Assembly (NCBI RefSeq): GCF_019468465.1
Contig: NZ_CP080519.1
Span: 3,177,001 to 3,241,000 of the forward strand
Source of the DNA: Amycolatopsis sp. DSM 110486
Lineage (GTDB): Bacteria; Actinomycetota; Actinomycetes; Mycobacteriales; Pseudonocardiaceae
DNA length: 64,000 bases
Direction: 5' to 3'
Every line of letters begins with the position of its first letter. The stretch's first letter is position 1. The position numbers and the translations under genes were made by a program. The notes under the pieces are model-generated. The model was given only the letters and a program-made list of their open reading frames with translations, was not told the DNA's origin and made no database searches. Shown piece after piece: positions 41,264 to 50,830 of this stretch.

Positions 41264-42601
41264 GTGACACTCAGCGAGCTCCTCCCCAGCCTCGGTTGTG
41301 AGGCCGCCGACCATCTCGAGCCGGGGCTCTGGCCGCGCAGCACCTGCCTCGGCGAAGGCGGTGAGCTGATCTTCGCGGGTGCTCCGGTGAGCCACCTGGC
41401 CAACCGGTTCGGGACCCCGGCGTACCTCATCGACGAGGCCCAAGTGCGCGACACCGCGCGCGCCTACCGCCGTGCCCTGCCGGAGGCTGAGGTGGCCTTC
41501 GCGAGCAAGGCGCTGTGTACGCGAGCCGTGGTGCGCTGGATGGCGGAGGAAGGCCTCTCGCTGGACACGTGTTCGGCGGGCGAGCTCGCCGTCGCGCGGT
41601 CCGTCGGCTTCCCCGCCGAGCGGATCCTGTTGCACGGCAACGCGAAAACCCCCGAAGACCTCAAGGCCGCGCTGGAGTACGGCGTGCGCCGCATCGTGCT
41701 CGACTCGCTCGACGAGATCGAGCAGCTCGGCGCACTGGCCCACGGCGCGCAGCAGGTCATGATCCGCGTGACGCCCGGCGTCTCCGGCGACACCCACGCG
41801 GCGATCACCACCGGCACCGAAGGGCAGAAGTTCGGCTTCTCGCTGCGCCCGGACGTCCGCGACAACGTGGACCGCGCCGTCGCCGCCGTGCTCGCGCAGC
41901 CCGGGCTCAGGCTGGTCGGGCTGCACTGCCACATCGGCTCGCAGGTCGCGCGCGTCGACCGGTACGAGGAGGCGGCGCGACGCATGGTGGAGGTGCTGGT
42001 GCGCGTGCGCGACCAGTACGGCGTCACCCTGGGCGAGCTGGACCTCGGCGGCGGCCACGCCGTGCCCTACCTCGACCGCGAGGCGTCGTTCGATCTCGAC
42101 GGCTACGCGCGTCGGCTCCGGGTCGCGCTGGCCTATGAATGCTCGTCGCACGACTTTCCCTTGCCCCGCTTGACGATCGAGCCCGGCCGCGCGATCGTCG
42201 GCCCCGCCGGGATCACGGTGTACCGGGTGTGCGCGGTGAAGCGCGGCAGCCGGACGTTCGTCGCCGTCGACGGCGGCATGAGCGACAACGCGCGCCCCGC
42301 CCTGTACGGCGCCCGCTACACCGCGCGACTCGTCGGGCGGCGCACGAAGGCCGCGCGCACGCCGATGACCGTGGTCGGCCGCCACTGCGAGTCGGGTGAC
42401 GTGCTGGCCGACGACGTCTGCCTGCCCGACGACGTGCACGCCGGCGACCTGCTGGCCGTGCCGTGCACCGGCGCGTACCACCACTCGCTGGCTTCGAACT
42501 ACAACCTCGTGGGCCGCCCGCCGCTCATCGGCGTGCGCGACGGCTTCGCGAAGCTGCTCGTGCCCCGCGAAACCGAGGAGGACCTGCTGCGGCGCTGCTG
42601 A
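41264..42601 (+). CDS. PLP-dependent decarboxylase, LysA-like
   Basis: GTG at 41264 follows GGAGGT. The 445-residue fold-III enzyme has FASKAL with the PLP Lys, CHIGSQ, LDLGGGHAVPY, EPGRAIVGPAG, GRHCESGD and AYHHSLASNYN. This is the diaminopimelate decarboxylase pattern, but the usual GGGxG reads GGGH. It lies away from other lysine or thrA/thrC genes. It may therefore be a paralogue used in secondary metabolism or for another amino acid rather than the housekeeping LysA. Confidence 0.85.
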   Translation: MTLSELLPSLGCEAADHLEPGLWPRSTCLGEGGELIFAGAPVSHLANRFGTPAYLIDEAQVRDTARAYRRALPEAEVAFASKALCTRAVVRWMAEEGLSLDTCSAGELAVARSVGFPAERILLHGNAKTPEDLKAALEYGVRRIVLDSLDEIEQLGALAHGAQQVMIRVTPGVSGDTHAAITTGTEGQKFGFSLRPDVRDNVDRAVAAVLAQPGLRLVGLHCHIGSQVARVDRYEEAARRMVEVLVRVRDQYGVTLGELDLGGGHAVPYLDREASFDLDGYARRLRVALAYECSSHDFPLPRLTIEPGRAIVGPAGITVYRVCAVKRGSRTFVAVDGGMSDNARPALYGARYTARLVGRRTKAARTPMTVVGRHCESGDVLADDVCLPDDVHAGDLLAVPCTGAYHHSLASNYNLVGRPPLIGVRDGFAKLLVPRETEEDLLRRC

Positions 42602-42607
42602 AGCGAG

Positions 42608-42642
42608 CCGGTTGCTGACCTCAGCCCCAGGTCAGCAACCGG
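42608..42642. terminator. Bidirectional terminator
   Basis: CCGGTTGCTGACCT (42608-42621) pairs perfectly with AGGTCAGCAACCGG (42629-42642). It overlaps the end of folA and ends the decarboxylase transcript. Confidence 0.8.
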
Positions 42643-43079
42643 TAGTGCAGCCCCGTCGACGATTCCTGCCACTCGCCGGTGGAGTCCGGCGCCCGCCCGA
42701 CCTCGGGCGCGTACGTGTCGCCCTCGAAGTGCTCCTGGATCTCCGTGACCACGATCCGGTCTGCGAACGGCAGCGCCGCCCGGTACACGGCCTCGCCGCC
42801 CATCACCCACACGTCCCCGGACACCGCGGCGAACGCCTGCGCCAATTCGGGAAACGTCTCGACGCCTTCCTGCGGCGTGCGCGAAAGTACGAGGTTGCGC
42901 CGGCCGGGCAACGGCCGGAACCTCGGCGGCAGTGACTCCCAGGTCCGGCGGCCCATCAGCACAGTCGCGCCCGAGGTCAGCTCGCGAAAGTGCTTGAGGT
43001 CCTCCGGCAGGCGCCACGGCAGCGCGCCGTCACGGCCGATGACACCGTTGGACGACTGCGCCCATTCGACCCCGATCAC
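42621..43079 (-). CDS. folA: Dihydrofolate reductase
   Basis: The 152-residue protein is a normal-length [58 protein letters not shown] and [24 protein letters not shown]. The GTG start at 43079 overlaps the thyA stop (GTGA), giving a coupled thyA-folA operon in which DHFR regenerates the tetrahydrofolate oxidised by thymidylate synthase. Confidence 0.96.
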   Translation of the reverse strand: MIGVEWAQSSNGVIGRDGALPWRLPEDLKHFRELTSGATVLMGRRTWESLPPRFRPLPGRRNLVLSRTPQEGVETFPELAQAFAAVSGDVWVMGGEAVYRAALPFADRIVVTEIQEHFEGDTYAPEVGRAPDSTGEWQESSTGLHYRLLTWG

Positions 43080-43873
43080 ACCGCCACCGGCGCCTTGATG
43101 CCGGGGTGGGGGTCGTAACCGTCGACCGAGATGTGCTCGTAGGTGTAGTCGAACAGGCTGTCGGCCGGCTTCAGGCTCAGCGTCGGGAACGGCCGCGCGT
43201 CGCGTGCGAGCTGCGTGCGGACCTGGTCGACGTGGTTGTCGTAGACGTGGCAGTCTCCGCCGGTCCACACGAAGTCGCCGACGCGCAGGCCCACCTGCTC
43301 GGCGATCATGTGGGTGAGCAGGGCGTAGCTGGCGATGTTGAACGGCACGCCGAGAAAAAGGTCCGCGCTGCGCTGGTAAAGCTGGCAGGACAGCTCGCCG
43401 TCGGCGACGTAGAACTGGAAGAACGCGTGGCACGGCGGCAGCGCCATGCGCGGGATGTCGGCGACGTTCCACGCGGACACGATCATGCGCCGCGAGTCGG
43501 GGTTCTCGTGCAGCGTCTTGAGCACTTCGCTGATCTGGTCGACGTGCGCGCCGTCCGGGGTCGGCCACGAGCGCCATTGGACGCCGTAGACCGGACCGAG
43601 GTCGCCCTCGGGGGAGGCCCACTCGTCCCAGATCGTGACGCCGTTGTCCTGCAGCCAGCGGACGTTGGAGTCGCCGCGCAGGAACCACAGCAGCTCGTAG
43701 GCGATCGAGCGGAAGTGGACCTTCTTCGTGGTGACCAGCGGGAAGCCGTCGGCCAGCCGGTAGCGCAGCTGGTGCCCGAAGATCGACCGCGTGCCGGTGC
43801 CGGTGCGGTCCTGCTTGCGGGCGCCCGTGTCGAGCACGTGGCGGAGCAGGTCTTCGTACTGTGTGTCCGGCAT
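43076..43873 (-). CDS. thyA: Thymidylate synthase
   Basis: The 265-residue enzyme has [27 protein letters not shown], the catalytic Cys in [25 protein letters not shown] and HVYDNHVDQ. It methylates dUMP using 5,10-methylene-tetrahydrofolate. ATG at 43873 is preferred over a GTG two codons upstream. It is the first gene of the thyA-folA operon. Confidence 0.96.
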   Translation of the reverse strand: MPDTQYEDLLRHVLDTGARKQDRTGTGTRSIFGHQLRYRLADGFPLVTTKKVHFRSIAYELLWFLRGDSNVRWLQDNGVTIWDEWASPEGDLGPVYGVQWRSWPTPDGAHVDQISEVLKTLHENPDSRRMIVSAWNVADIPRMALPPCHAFFQFYVADGELSCQLYQRSADLFLGVPFNIASYALLTHMIAEQVGLRVGDFVWTGGDCHVYDNHVDQVRTQLARDARPFPTLSLKPADSLFDYTYEHISVDGYDPHPGIKAPVAV

Positions 43874-43888
43874 GCCCACCAGCCTAAA

Positions 43889-45430
43889 TCAGACCTCGAT
43901 GGCTTCGCCGTCACGCGCCACCGACCCGCGGGGCAGGCGTCGGCCGGCAAAGAACTCGCGGCACACGCGGTGCACGGCGAACATCAGCGGGAACCCGATC
44001 AGGATCGACACGACCCCGATCACCGCGACGCCGCCGATGCCGAACACCGTGGTCTCCCCCGCGTCCGGCTTCGCGTATTCGATGACCGCGAGCACCAGCA
44101 CGGCCAGGAAGAACACCGCGCCGACGAACGGCAACACCCCGCGCAGGAAGAAGTGGCGCAGGCTGGCCAGCAGGGTCTCGCGGAACACCCAGACGCACGC
44201 GAGGGCCGTCATCGTGTACTCGATCGCGATGGTCAGGCCGACGGCGTCGACCGAGTCCGAGAGCACGTTGTCGCTCCACACCGCGAGCAGCACGTAGAGC
44301 ACGAGCGAGACGAGGCCGAACGCCCAGGTGGAGACCGAAGGCGTCTGATACTTCGGGTGCACGCGGCCGAAGACCTTGGGCAGCGCGCCGTGGCTCGCCA
44401 TCGACAGCGTGGTGCGCGCGGCGGGCATGATCGTCGCCTGGCTGGTGGCGGCGCCGCTGGTGAGCACGGAGACGATGAGCAGTAGGCCCATCACCTTGCC
44501 GAGCCCGGAGCCGCCGAACACCGCGCCGCCGAGGCCGGCCAGCACGTCGTCGGAGTTGGCCTCGTTGCCCAGGCCGATGCCGCTCTCCCCGACGCCGGCG
44601 AACGCGAGCGCGGCGACCGTGACGAGCAGGTAGTTGAGCACGAGCAGCACCGTCGAGAGCACGGCGGCGCGGCCGGGCGCGCGGCGCGGATCGGCCGACT
44701 CCTCGTTGACCGACAGCGAGCTTTCCCAGCCCCAGTAGATGAACACGGCCAACAGCACCGCCGACACGGCCGTGCCGAGCCCGACCCCGTTGGGCCACAG
44801 CCAGCTCCACTGCGGGTGGCTTGCCTGCGGACCAGCGCTGCCCTCGTAGACGCGGACGAGGGCGACGACGGAGAAGACGATGAGCACGGCGAGCTCGATG
44901 CCCAGCAGGATCCACTGGGCGCGTGCGGACACCTCGATGCCGCGGTAGCACAGGTAGCAGAGCGCGAGCAGCCACGCGCAGCCGATGGCGGTGGTCACGG
45001 CGCGGTTGTCCGCGAGGCTGTCCGCGCCCAGCAGGAGCAGCGTGTAGCGGCCGGTGAGCGCCGACTGGCTGCTCATGACCAGCAGCTGCGCGACGGTGAC
45101 CACCCAGCCCGTCATCCAGCCCGCGCGGCTGCCGAACGCGCGCGTCGCCCAGGTGAAGTTGGTGCCGCAGTCGGGTTCGGCGGTGTTGAGCTCGCGGAAC
45201 GCGACGGCCACGAAGAGGACGGGGATGAACGACAGGAGGATGAACGCGGCGGCCTTGAAGCCGGCGCCCGCGAGCACGATGAAGCCGAGCGTCGCGGCGA
45301 TCGAGTACGCCGGGGCCGTCGACGACATCCCGATGACCATCGCCGACACCATGCCCAGAGCCCCTGTCCGGAGTCCTTTGGCCGGCACGGCCGGGGCGGG
45401 GTGTGCGCCGAGTGCGACGGCTTCGGGCAT
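43889..45430 (-). CDS. APC-family amino-acid permease
   Basis: The 513-residue protein has about 12 membrane segments beginning ALGMVSAMVIGMSSTAPAYSIA, the conserved first-helix region of APC transporters. Others are FTWATRAFGSRAGWMTGWVV and FIYWGWESSLSVNEESADP, a motif of actinobacterial APC permeases. The C-terminus is a short charged tail. An Lrp/AsnC regulator gene diverges from it and probably controls it in response to an amino acid. Confidence 0.92.
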   Translation of the reverse strand: MPEAVALGAHPAPAVPAKGLRTGALGMVSAMVIGMSSTAPAYSIAATLGFIVLAGAGFKAAAFILLSFIPVLFVAVAFRELNTAEPDCGTNFTWATRAFGSRAGWMTGWVVTVAQLLVMSSQSALTGRYTLLLLGADSLADNRAVTTAIGCAWLLALCYLCYRGIEVSARAQWILLGIELAVLIVFSVVALVRVYEGSAGPQASHPQWSWLWPNGVGLGTAVSAVLLAVFIYWGWESSLSVNEESADPRRAPGRAAVLSTVLLVLNYLLVTVAALAFAGVGESGIGLGNEANSDDVLAGLGGAVFGGSGLGKVMGLLLIVSVLTSGAATSQATIMPAARTTLSMASHGALPKVFGRVHPKYQTPSVSTWAFGLVSLVLYVLLAVWSDNVLSDSVDAVGLTIAIEYTMTALACVWVFRETLLASLRHFFLRGVLPFVGAVFFLAVLVLAVIEYAKPDAGETTVFGIGGVAVIGVVSILIGFPLMFAVHRVCREFFAGRRLPRGSVARDGEAIEV

Positions 45431-45766
45431 GACCGGTCCTCCTTACGCGGGGGGTGGGATTTTGGTCAGACCCTCCAGGCCTTCGTTAGGCCTTCCGGGT
45501 CTTTCTCGTTCTTTCGGGGCCCTTCTGGGCCGTTCACAGCCGCCAGACGGTACCGGGTAGGCGCTCGAGCCCGGCACTCCGTGTGCGCCGTTGCACATCC
45601 GCACGCCGAAAACATCACCTCGGCGGCGCCTTGACCGCTGATTTCGGCGTCGTCGTCGGCCCGGCCGGGGAATCACGTAAATCCCGAAACAAACTCCTGT
45701 TCGGGCGCGAGGACAGATACGCTGCGCGCCTAAGGAATCACATGCCGAAACACAGGGAGGGACGGC
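45431..45766. other. Divergent control region of permease and Lrp genes
   Basis: 336 bp without a gene. It holds a pyrimidine-rich stretch with repeated AGGCCTTC(G/C) and TCTTTC elements (about 45478-45520), which may be Lrp contact sites. Promoters of both genes must be here. Confidence 0.5.
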
Positions 45767-46264
45767 ATGGGTGACGGAAACCATACGAAGGTCGAGGAGC
45801 AACGCCCGCCGAAGGCGTTGGACGGCACAGACAGAACCTTGATCGCCCTACTCCAGAACGACGGCCGCGCCTCGTTCACCGCACTGGCCAAAGCAGTCGG
45901 ACTCTCCGAGGGCGCCGTGCGCCAGCGGGTCCAACGCCTGCTGCGCGACGACATGATGCAGATCGTCGCCGTGACGGCCCCCGAAAACGTCGACTTGACC
46001 CGCCAGGCCATGATCGGCATCACTGTAAGCGGCGACCCGCGCGAGGTCGCCAACCGCCTGTCGGACCTCTCCGACGTCCACCAGGTGGTCCTCTGCGCCG
46101 GCCGCTTCGACCTCCTGGCGTCCCTTCTCTGCCGCGACGACGAGCACCTGCTGGCCGTCCTGGGAGACCACGTGCGCCCCATCCCCGGGGTGACCTCCAC
46201 GGAGCTGTTCGTGTACCTGAAGCTGGCCAAGCAGAACTACGCGTGGGGCAACCTGACTGTGTGA
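45767..46264 (+). CDS. Lrp/AsnC-family transcriptional regulator
   Basis: The 165-residue protein has an N-terminal HTH (LDGTDRTLIALLQNDGRASF, LAKAVGLSEGAVRQRVQRLL) and a C-terminal RAM ligand-binding domain (QAMIGITVSGDPREVANRLSDL, VHQVVLCAGRFDLLASLLCRD, VTSTELFVYLKLAKQ). It probably forms octameric assemblies and senses an amino acid. Divergence from the permease gene suggests that gene as target. Confidence 0.92.
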   Translation: MGDGNHTKVEEQRPPKALDGTDRTLIALLQNDGRASFTALAKAVGLSEGAVRQRVQRLLRDDMMQIVAVTAPENVDLTRQAMIGITVSGDPREVANRLSDLSDVHQVVLCAGRFDLLASLLCRDDEHLLAVLGDHVRPIPGVTSTELFVYLKLAKQNYAWGNLTV

Positions 46265-46687
46265 GGTTTTGCGCCGCGTTTCTCGGATGAGGCCGGGTCC
46301 CCGCCTCAGTTCCGAGCTTTTTGCCGCTGTGACTGGGTGTTTGAGGTGGGCTTCCGGCTCCGGCCTCTTGCCCCCAGCGCTTCCCCGCTCACGACACACC
46401 CCCCGCCCCCCAGACAGGGTTCCGGCAAAGTCGTCGTCGGGTTCGCACCGACCCGATGCGCGCGCTGCGGCGGGCATGCATGGCGTTGAGGTCGCGTTGG
46501 TGCGATGGGTCCCTCTCGCGCTCGCAGGTTGTGCGAGCGGTCCTGTCGCGGCGGGATCACTCTCGAGCTGTTCCGGCCTCCCGCTGTAGCCCCGCGCCGG
46601 CGGTCCCCGCAGAGCCCGGCGCCCGCAAGGTCTCGCCGTGCCGCCCCGCCGGCACCGGAGCCCCAACGGGCACGGCTCGTCGGCCGG
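46265..46687. other. Gene-free spacer with repeat remnants
   Basis: I find no coding region in these 423 bp. 46502-46549 holds two units of the palindromic family seen at 33452-33866. Confidence 0.5.
46502..46549. repeat. Two more units of the GCGA-GGWCC-TCGC palindrome
   Basis: GCGATGGGTCCCTCTCGC (46502-46519) and GCGAGCGGTCCTGTCGC (46533-46549), the second an exact match to the GCGA-NN-GGTCC-NN-TCGC form. Confidence 0.6.
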
Positions 46688-47335
46688 TCAGCCCTGCCGG
46701 TCGCGCTCCGGCCGCGGCGGATTGGCAGGGATCGGATCGTCCTTGGGGAGGCGCAGCGGGACGACGAACCACAACAAGCCGAACAGCAGGACCGTGAAGC
46801 CGCCCGCGGCGATGAGAGCGGCGGTACCGTAGACGACGCTCGCGATGAGGGCGACCGTCAGCGTGACCGCCCCGGCGAGGCAGCCGAAGCCGACCAGCAC
46901 GACGCGGTTGCCGACGCGCAGGATCTCGTCGCGGCGACCCGTGCGGAACAGCAGCCGATGCCACGCCGCGGGCGCGGTGAGCAGCGCCGTCGCGGCGACC
47001 GCCAGCAGCACCGCGACCATGTGCAGCATCTTCTCGAGCCCACTGGCCGCCTGGAACCGGTCGGTGAACACGACCGCCAGCAGGAACCCGAACAGGATCT
47101 GCACCCCGGCCTGCGCGACGCGCAGCTCCTGAAGCAGCTCGCCGACGTTGCGCTGCAGCTTCTGGTTGCGCGTCTCCCCGGTGTGCTCCATGTCGCGGTT
47201 GTCGATGACCTCGTCGGCCTCCACCGGCGGTGCACCGTCGGTGGTCGCACCGAGGCCGGCCCCACGGCGGAATTCGGCTCCTGCGGGGTCTGCCGAGGAC
47301 GGGTTGGCTCGGCGCTGCTCGTCGGGATCAGTCAT
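46688..47335 (-). CDS. DUF6328-family membrane protein
   Basis: ATG at 47335 gives 215 residues. A hydrophilic N-terminus ends in the family signature ETRNQKLQRNVGELLQELRV. Four membrane helices follow (AGVQILFGFLLAVVF; MLHMVAVLLAVAATALL; RVGNRVVLVGFGCLAGAVTL; IAAGGFTVLLFGLLWFVVPL). The function of this actinobacterial family is not known. It stands alone. Confidence 0.85.
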   Translation of the reverse strand: MTDPDEQRRANPSSADPAGAEFRRGAGLGATTDGAPPVEADEVIDNRDMEHTGETRNQKLQRNVGELLQELRVAQAGVQILFGFLLAVVFTDRFQAASGLEKMLHMVAVLLAVAATALLTAPAAWHRLLFRTGRRDEILRVGNRVVLVGFGCLAGAVTLTVALIASVVYGTAALIAAGGFTVLLFGLLWFVVPLRLPKDDPIPANPPRPERDRQG

Positions 47336-47521
47336 CGGATGGGCTCCAGGGTTGGCTTCCTGCCGAAACACTAAGCCCGACCGCCAGGCCCCGCCCTCCC
47401 CGCGAACCTGGCCGACCGGCCTGTGCAGGATTCACCCGACGCTGCCCACGACGGGGGAACTGCTCACACGTTCGGGTGGCGCCCGTGGCGTCGCAGTCCG
47501 CGCGCTGGCTAGAGAGTGACC

Positions 47522-48091
47522 ATGCGAATCGCTCCCACACTCCTTTCCACTGCTCTCGTCGCCGGCTTGGCCGGCCTCTCCGGCGCCACCGCCGAAGCGG
47601 CAACCCCGGTGCACTTCACCTCCACGCACGGCACCTTCACCGGGTACGCCCCCGGCGCCCACGCCGTGACCTATCGCACCGACCTCGTCCCGGGCGGCGC
47701 GCAGGCCCACGTGTTCGGCACGTCCGCACGGGCCACCGGCACCACCACCGTGCTCGTGGTCACCGGCCTGCTGCCGAACCACCAGTACGGCGCCCACGCC
47801 CACGCGAACGCGTGCGGCCCCACCGGCGACGACGCCGGCCCGCACTTCCAGCACACGCCGGACCCGGTGAAGCCATCGCTCGACCCCGCCTACGCGAACC
47901 CGCGCAACGAGATCTGGCTCGACTTCACTACCGACCGTTCCGGCACGGGTCACGCAAAGTCCACTGTGGACTGGAAGTTCGGCTCACGACGCGCGCACTC
48001 CGTGGTGATCCACGAAACCCACACGCACACCGACCCCGGTCACGCCGGTACCGCGGGCGCCCGGCTGGCCTGCCTGGACGTCGGGTTCTGA
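47522..48091 (+). CDS. Secreted Cu/Zn superoxide-dismutase-like protein
   Basis: The ATG at 47522 (or GTG at 47516) begins a signal peptide (MRIAPTLLSTALVAGLAGLSG). The mature domain has QYGAHAHANACG, GPHFQHTPDP, VIHETHTHTDPGHAGTAGARLACLD. These are the His ligands and Cys pair of the SodC fold, with the usual GxAGxRxxC end. The electrostatic-loop Arg and all metal ligands cannot be verified by eye, so it may be a true dismutase or one of the SodC-like secreted paralogues. Confidence 0.8.
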   Translation: MRIAPTLLSTALVAGLAGLSGATAEAATPVHFTSTHGTFTGYAPGAHAVTYRTDLVPGGAQAHVFGTSARATGTTTVLVVTGLLPNHQYGAHAHANACGPTGDDAGPHFQHTPDPVKPSLDPAYANPRNEIWLDFTTDRSGTGHAKSTVDWKFGSRRAHSVVIHETHTHTDPGHAGTAGARLACLDVGF

Positions 48092-48092
48092 C

Positions 48093-48494
48093 CTAGAACC
48101 CCCAAGAGCGCTCCGAGACGATGCGGACGCGCACCGAGAACGACGCGTCGAACGCGGCCGCGTCGGCGTATCCGACGCCGGCGTAGGACGGCTCGTACTT
48201 GTCGAGGTAGCCCGGCGCTTCGGAGGGTTTGCCCTCGTCGACGTGGGCGCGGCCGTTGACGACGAGGATGCTTCCACCGTTTTCATCGCTGTTGAGATGG
48301 AAGCTCACCTCCGGGCTGCCGGCGATGTGGCGGAGCTTGGCGGTATCGGGCTGGCTGAACACCAGGATGTCGTCGCCGTCGAGGACGAACCACACCGGGC
48401 GTGGTGCGGGGCGTCCCTTCGGCGTGATGGTGGTCAGCCAGCCCACGGGCTCGCCGGCGCGCTTGATCAGGTTCGGGTCGGGTGTGTACGGCAT
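48093..48494 (-). CDS. PPOX-class probable F420/FMN-dependent protein
   Basis: ATG at 48494 follows GGGGAGA. The 133-residue split-barrel protein has LIKRAGEPVGWLTTITPKGR, PRPVWFVLDGDDILVFSQP and VSFHLNSDENGGSILVVNGRA. This matches the actinobacterial TIGR03667-type PPOX family of F420- or FMN-binding oxidoreductases. Substrate unknown. It converges on the SOD-like gene, with the stops almost touching. Confidence 0.88.
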   Translation of the reverse strand: MPYTPDPNLIKRAGEPVGWLTTITPKGRPAPRPVWFVLDGDDILVFSQPDTAKLRHIAGSPEVSFHLNSDENGGSILVVNGRAHVDEGKPSEAPGYLDKYEPSYAGVGYADAAAFDASFSVRVRIVSERSWGF

Positions 48495-48554
48495 CTTCGA
48501 TCTCCCCTCGGAAGTGGTGAGATCAAGAGAACCACAACCCACCGACAGTTTCCG

Positions 48555-50708
48555 CTAGCGCGAGGCGACCATCCGCGCATATCGGCTCCCTGCAAGCAAA
48601 AGAACGAGACCGGCGCCGAGAAATGCACCCACTCGGGCGAGCCCGTCGAGCGCCGCGAGGTCGAACAGCACCAGCTTCGCGACCGCGGCGGCGACCAACA
48701 CCAGACCCACCACGCGAAGCGCGACGACAGCGATACCGCGCAGAAGCAGGACGAAGGCGGCGACCGTCCAGGAAACGGTGATCAACGCGTGGCCCAGCAG
48801 GAAACCGGATCGGCCGGGAACCGCCAGGAGTGCCGCGCACAGGACCAGGCCGGCTGCACCGTAGAGGGCTGCGAGTCCGCCGGGAAGCCACGGCAAAAGC
48901 TTGCTGGGCTTGAGGATTTCGAGACGCACAGCCGCCCAGGTCAACGCGATCGCGGCACCCAGCATGAGCGCGGCCGCGGCGAGTGCGGCGAGCAGGTCGG
49001 CGGTCGTGTGCGGACGCGGGACGACGAGCAGCGCCGGCGTCACGTCCACGACGATCGCGACAAGCCCGCCGATCACCGCGAAAGCCAGCGAACCCCCTAG
49101 TGCGAAACGGTTCCTCGTGTAGCGAGCGGCGAACGCGAGCGCCACGGCTTCGCCCAGCAACACCGCACTCCCGTCGAATTCCGTGACAGTGGCCTGCAAA
49201 GCGGCAACCAGACCGGCGACACCTGCGACGGTCCCGGCTTGGCCACGCACGAGCGGCCATGTCGCGACAAGGACAACCGCCAGCGCACCCGCCAACAGCG
49301 CGGCCTGCGTCTTCGGAAGCACCACCGCGGCGGCCAACACGGGCAGTGGCGCGACGGCGAGTACGGCCAGCAAAGTCGGATCGTTTTCCTTGCGGCGCAA
49401 CATGATCAGCGAAATCGCAGCGCTCACGAAGCCGGCGGCCACCGCGACGCCGGTGTTCTGCGTGTGCAGCGCGGTGCCGATCAGCGACGCTGTCAAGGGC
49501 GGAATTGCCGAAGTGAGCGAAAGGGACCACCACGACCGTCGCAACTGGACGGGCACCGTCGCGATCTGGATTATGAGCAAGAAGGTCACGAGTTCCGGCG
49601 TGAAGCCCTGGGTGATCACGGGTGCGCACACGCCGCACGCGACAACAACGGAACTGGCGAGCAGAGGGGAATCCCACATGACGGCGAGCAACAGCCCGCC
49701 CACCGCGGTCACGAGCCCGACGGCGAGGCCCGCGGGAATGGGCAGGAACTCGTACAGGGAGGTGGCGGCTATCGCGTCGAGGTAAAGCGTCGCGATCCCC
49801 GTCGCGGCAAGGGCGAACGCACCGGTGCGCGCGGCCGGCTTGCGATGCAGCCACGCCCCCGCGCCGACGAGCGCCGCACCGAACACGGCCCCCACGAGCA
49901 CCCGCGGCAACGGCCCCAGCCACCCACGCTGCACCGCGAGCACCAGCAGCAGCACGACACCCAGCAACGTCACGGCCCCACCGACCCACGCGAGCAACCG
50001 CGACCCGGCGCCCTCCTTGCCGAGCCGCTCGCTCAGCGTGGGCGACGGGATGTAGGGCGGGAGGGGGTTGGTCTGGGGGTAGGGCTGCTGCGCGTACGGC
50101 TGGGGTGCGGGCGGCATCGGGTAGGCGTAAGGGCCTGGGTAGGGCTGGTAGGCGGGGCCGTACGGCGCGTACGGCTGAGAGCCGGCCTGGGGGTGCGTTG
50201 ACTGCGGGCCTACCTGGGACGGCTGGTGTGGTCCGGCTTGGTAGGTCGGCGGCGGAGCTGCCTGGGGTGACTGGTCTGGTCCGGCTTGGTAGGTCGGCTG
50301 CGGAGCTGCCTGGGGTGACGCCGGGTGTGAGGCAGTCTGAGCCTGCGGCTGCTCGCCGCCGGGCTGCTGCGGACTGGGCTGCGCTTGTGCGGCCGGCTGC
50401 GGGGTGGCCTGCGCCTGCGCAGCGGCCGACGAAGGGTGCGCGTGTCCGGGCTGGCTTGGGTCCTGGACCTCCTGGACCGCAGCGGGCTGCCGCGTCTCGG
50501 TGGGCGTCACCGGCCGACCCGGCGGCACTAACGGCTGAGAGGTGGGCTTGACCAGCGGGTTGACCGACCCACCCTGCTGAGCCGGGTCCGCGGTCGACGT
50601 GCCGGGCGCCCCGGCGACGCGGAGTTCGGTGCCGACGGCGGCGATGTGCCGGCCGAGGTCGTCGAGGGCGTCGGCGAGGCGGTGCAGCGTGGCGGCGTCC
50701 GTGGTCAT
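48555..50708 (-). CDS. DUF2339-family polytopic membrane protein
   Basis: ATG at 50708 gives 717 residues. A short helix (TLHRLADALDDLGRHIAAVG) is followed by about 180 residues of Pro/Gln/Ala-rich repeats (AAPPTYQAGPDQS-type copies, QAQPSPQQPG, YPMPPAPQPYAQ). Then come some 16-18 membrane segments starting at LLAWVGGAVTLLGVVLLLVL. DUF2339 proteins are widespread and of unknown function. The disordered N-terminus is unusually long and internally repeated. Confidence 0.88.
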   Translation of the reverse strand: MTTDAATLHRLADALDDLGRHIAAVGTELRVAGAPGTSTADPAQQGGSVNPLVKPTSQPLVPPGRPVTPTETRQPAAVQEVQDPSQPGHAHPSSAAAQAQATPQPAAQAQPSPQQPGGEQPQAQTASHPASPQAAPQPTYQAGPDQSPQAAPPPTYQAGPHQPSQVGPQSTHPQAGSQPYAPYGPAYQPYPGPYAYPMPPAPQPYAQQPYPQTNPLPPYIPSPTLSERLGKEGAGSRLLAWVGGAVTLLGVVLLLVLAVQRGWLGPLPRVLVGAVFGAALVGAGAWLHRKPAARTGAFALAATGIATLYLDAIAATSLYEFLPIPAGLAVGLVTAVGGLLLAVMWDSPLLASSVVVACGVCAPVITQGFTPELVTFLLIIQIATVPVQLRRSWWSLSLTSAIPPLTASLIGTALHTQNTGVAVAAGFVSAAISLIMLRRKENDPTLLAVLAVAPLPVLAAAVVLPKTQAALLAGALAVVLVATWPLVRGQAGTVAGVAGLVAALQATVTEFDGSAVLLGEAVALAFAARYTRNRFALGGSLAFAVIGGLVAIVVDVTPALLVVPRPHTTADLLAALAAAALMLGAAIALTWAAVRLEILKPSKLLPWLPGGLAALYGAAGLVLCAALLAVPGRSGFLLGHALITVSWTVAAFVLLLRGIAVVALRVVGLVLVAAAVAKLVLFDLAALDGLARVGAFLGAGLVLLLAGSRYARMVASR

Positions 50709-50830
50709 GCGGTCAGGGTCGGGGACGGGTGGTGGTGATCGGATCCGTAGCACTACTCAACCCCGGACACGGGACGGTTGCGATCACCCCGGCCAGTCTT
50801 CGCGACGAAGGCCCGGCGACGAGGAGCGGC

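Noticed and set aside
46269..46589. Open frame after the Lrp regulator
   Set aside because: No ribosome-binding site, low-complexity product, and it crosses palindromic repeat units.
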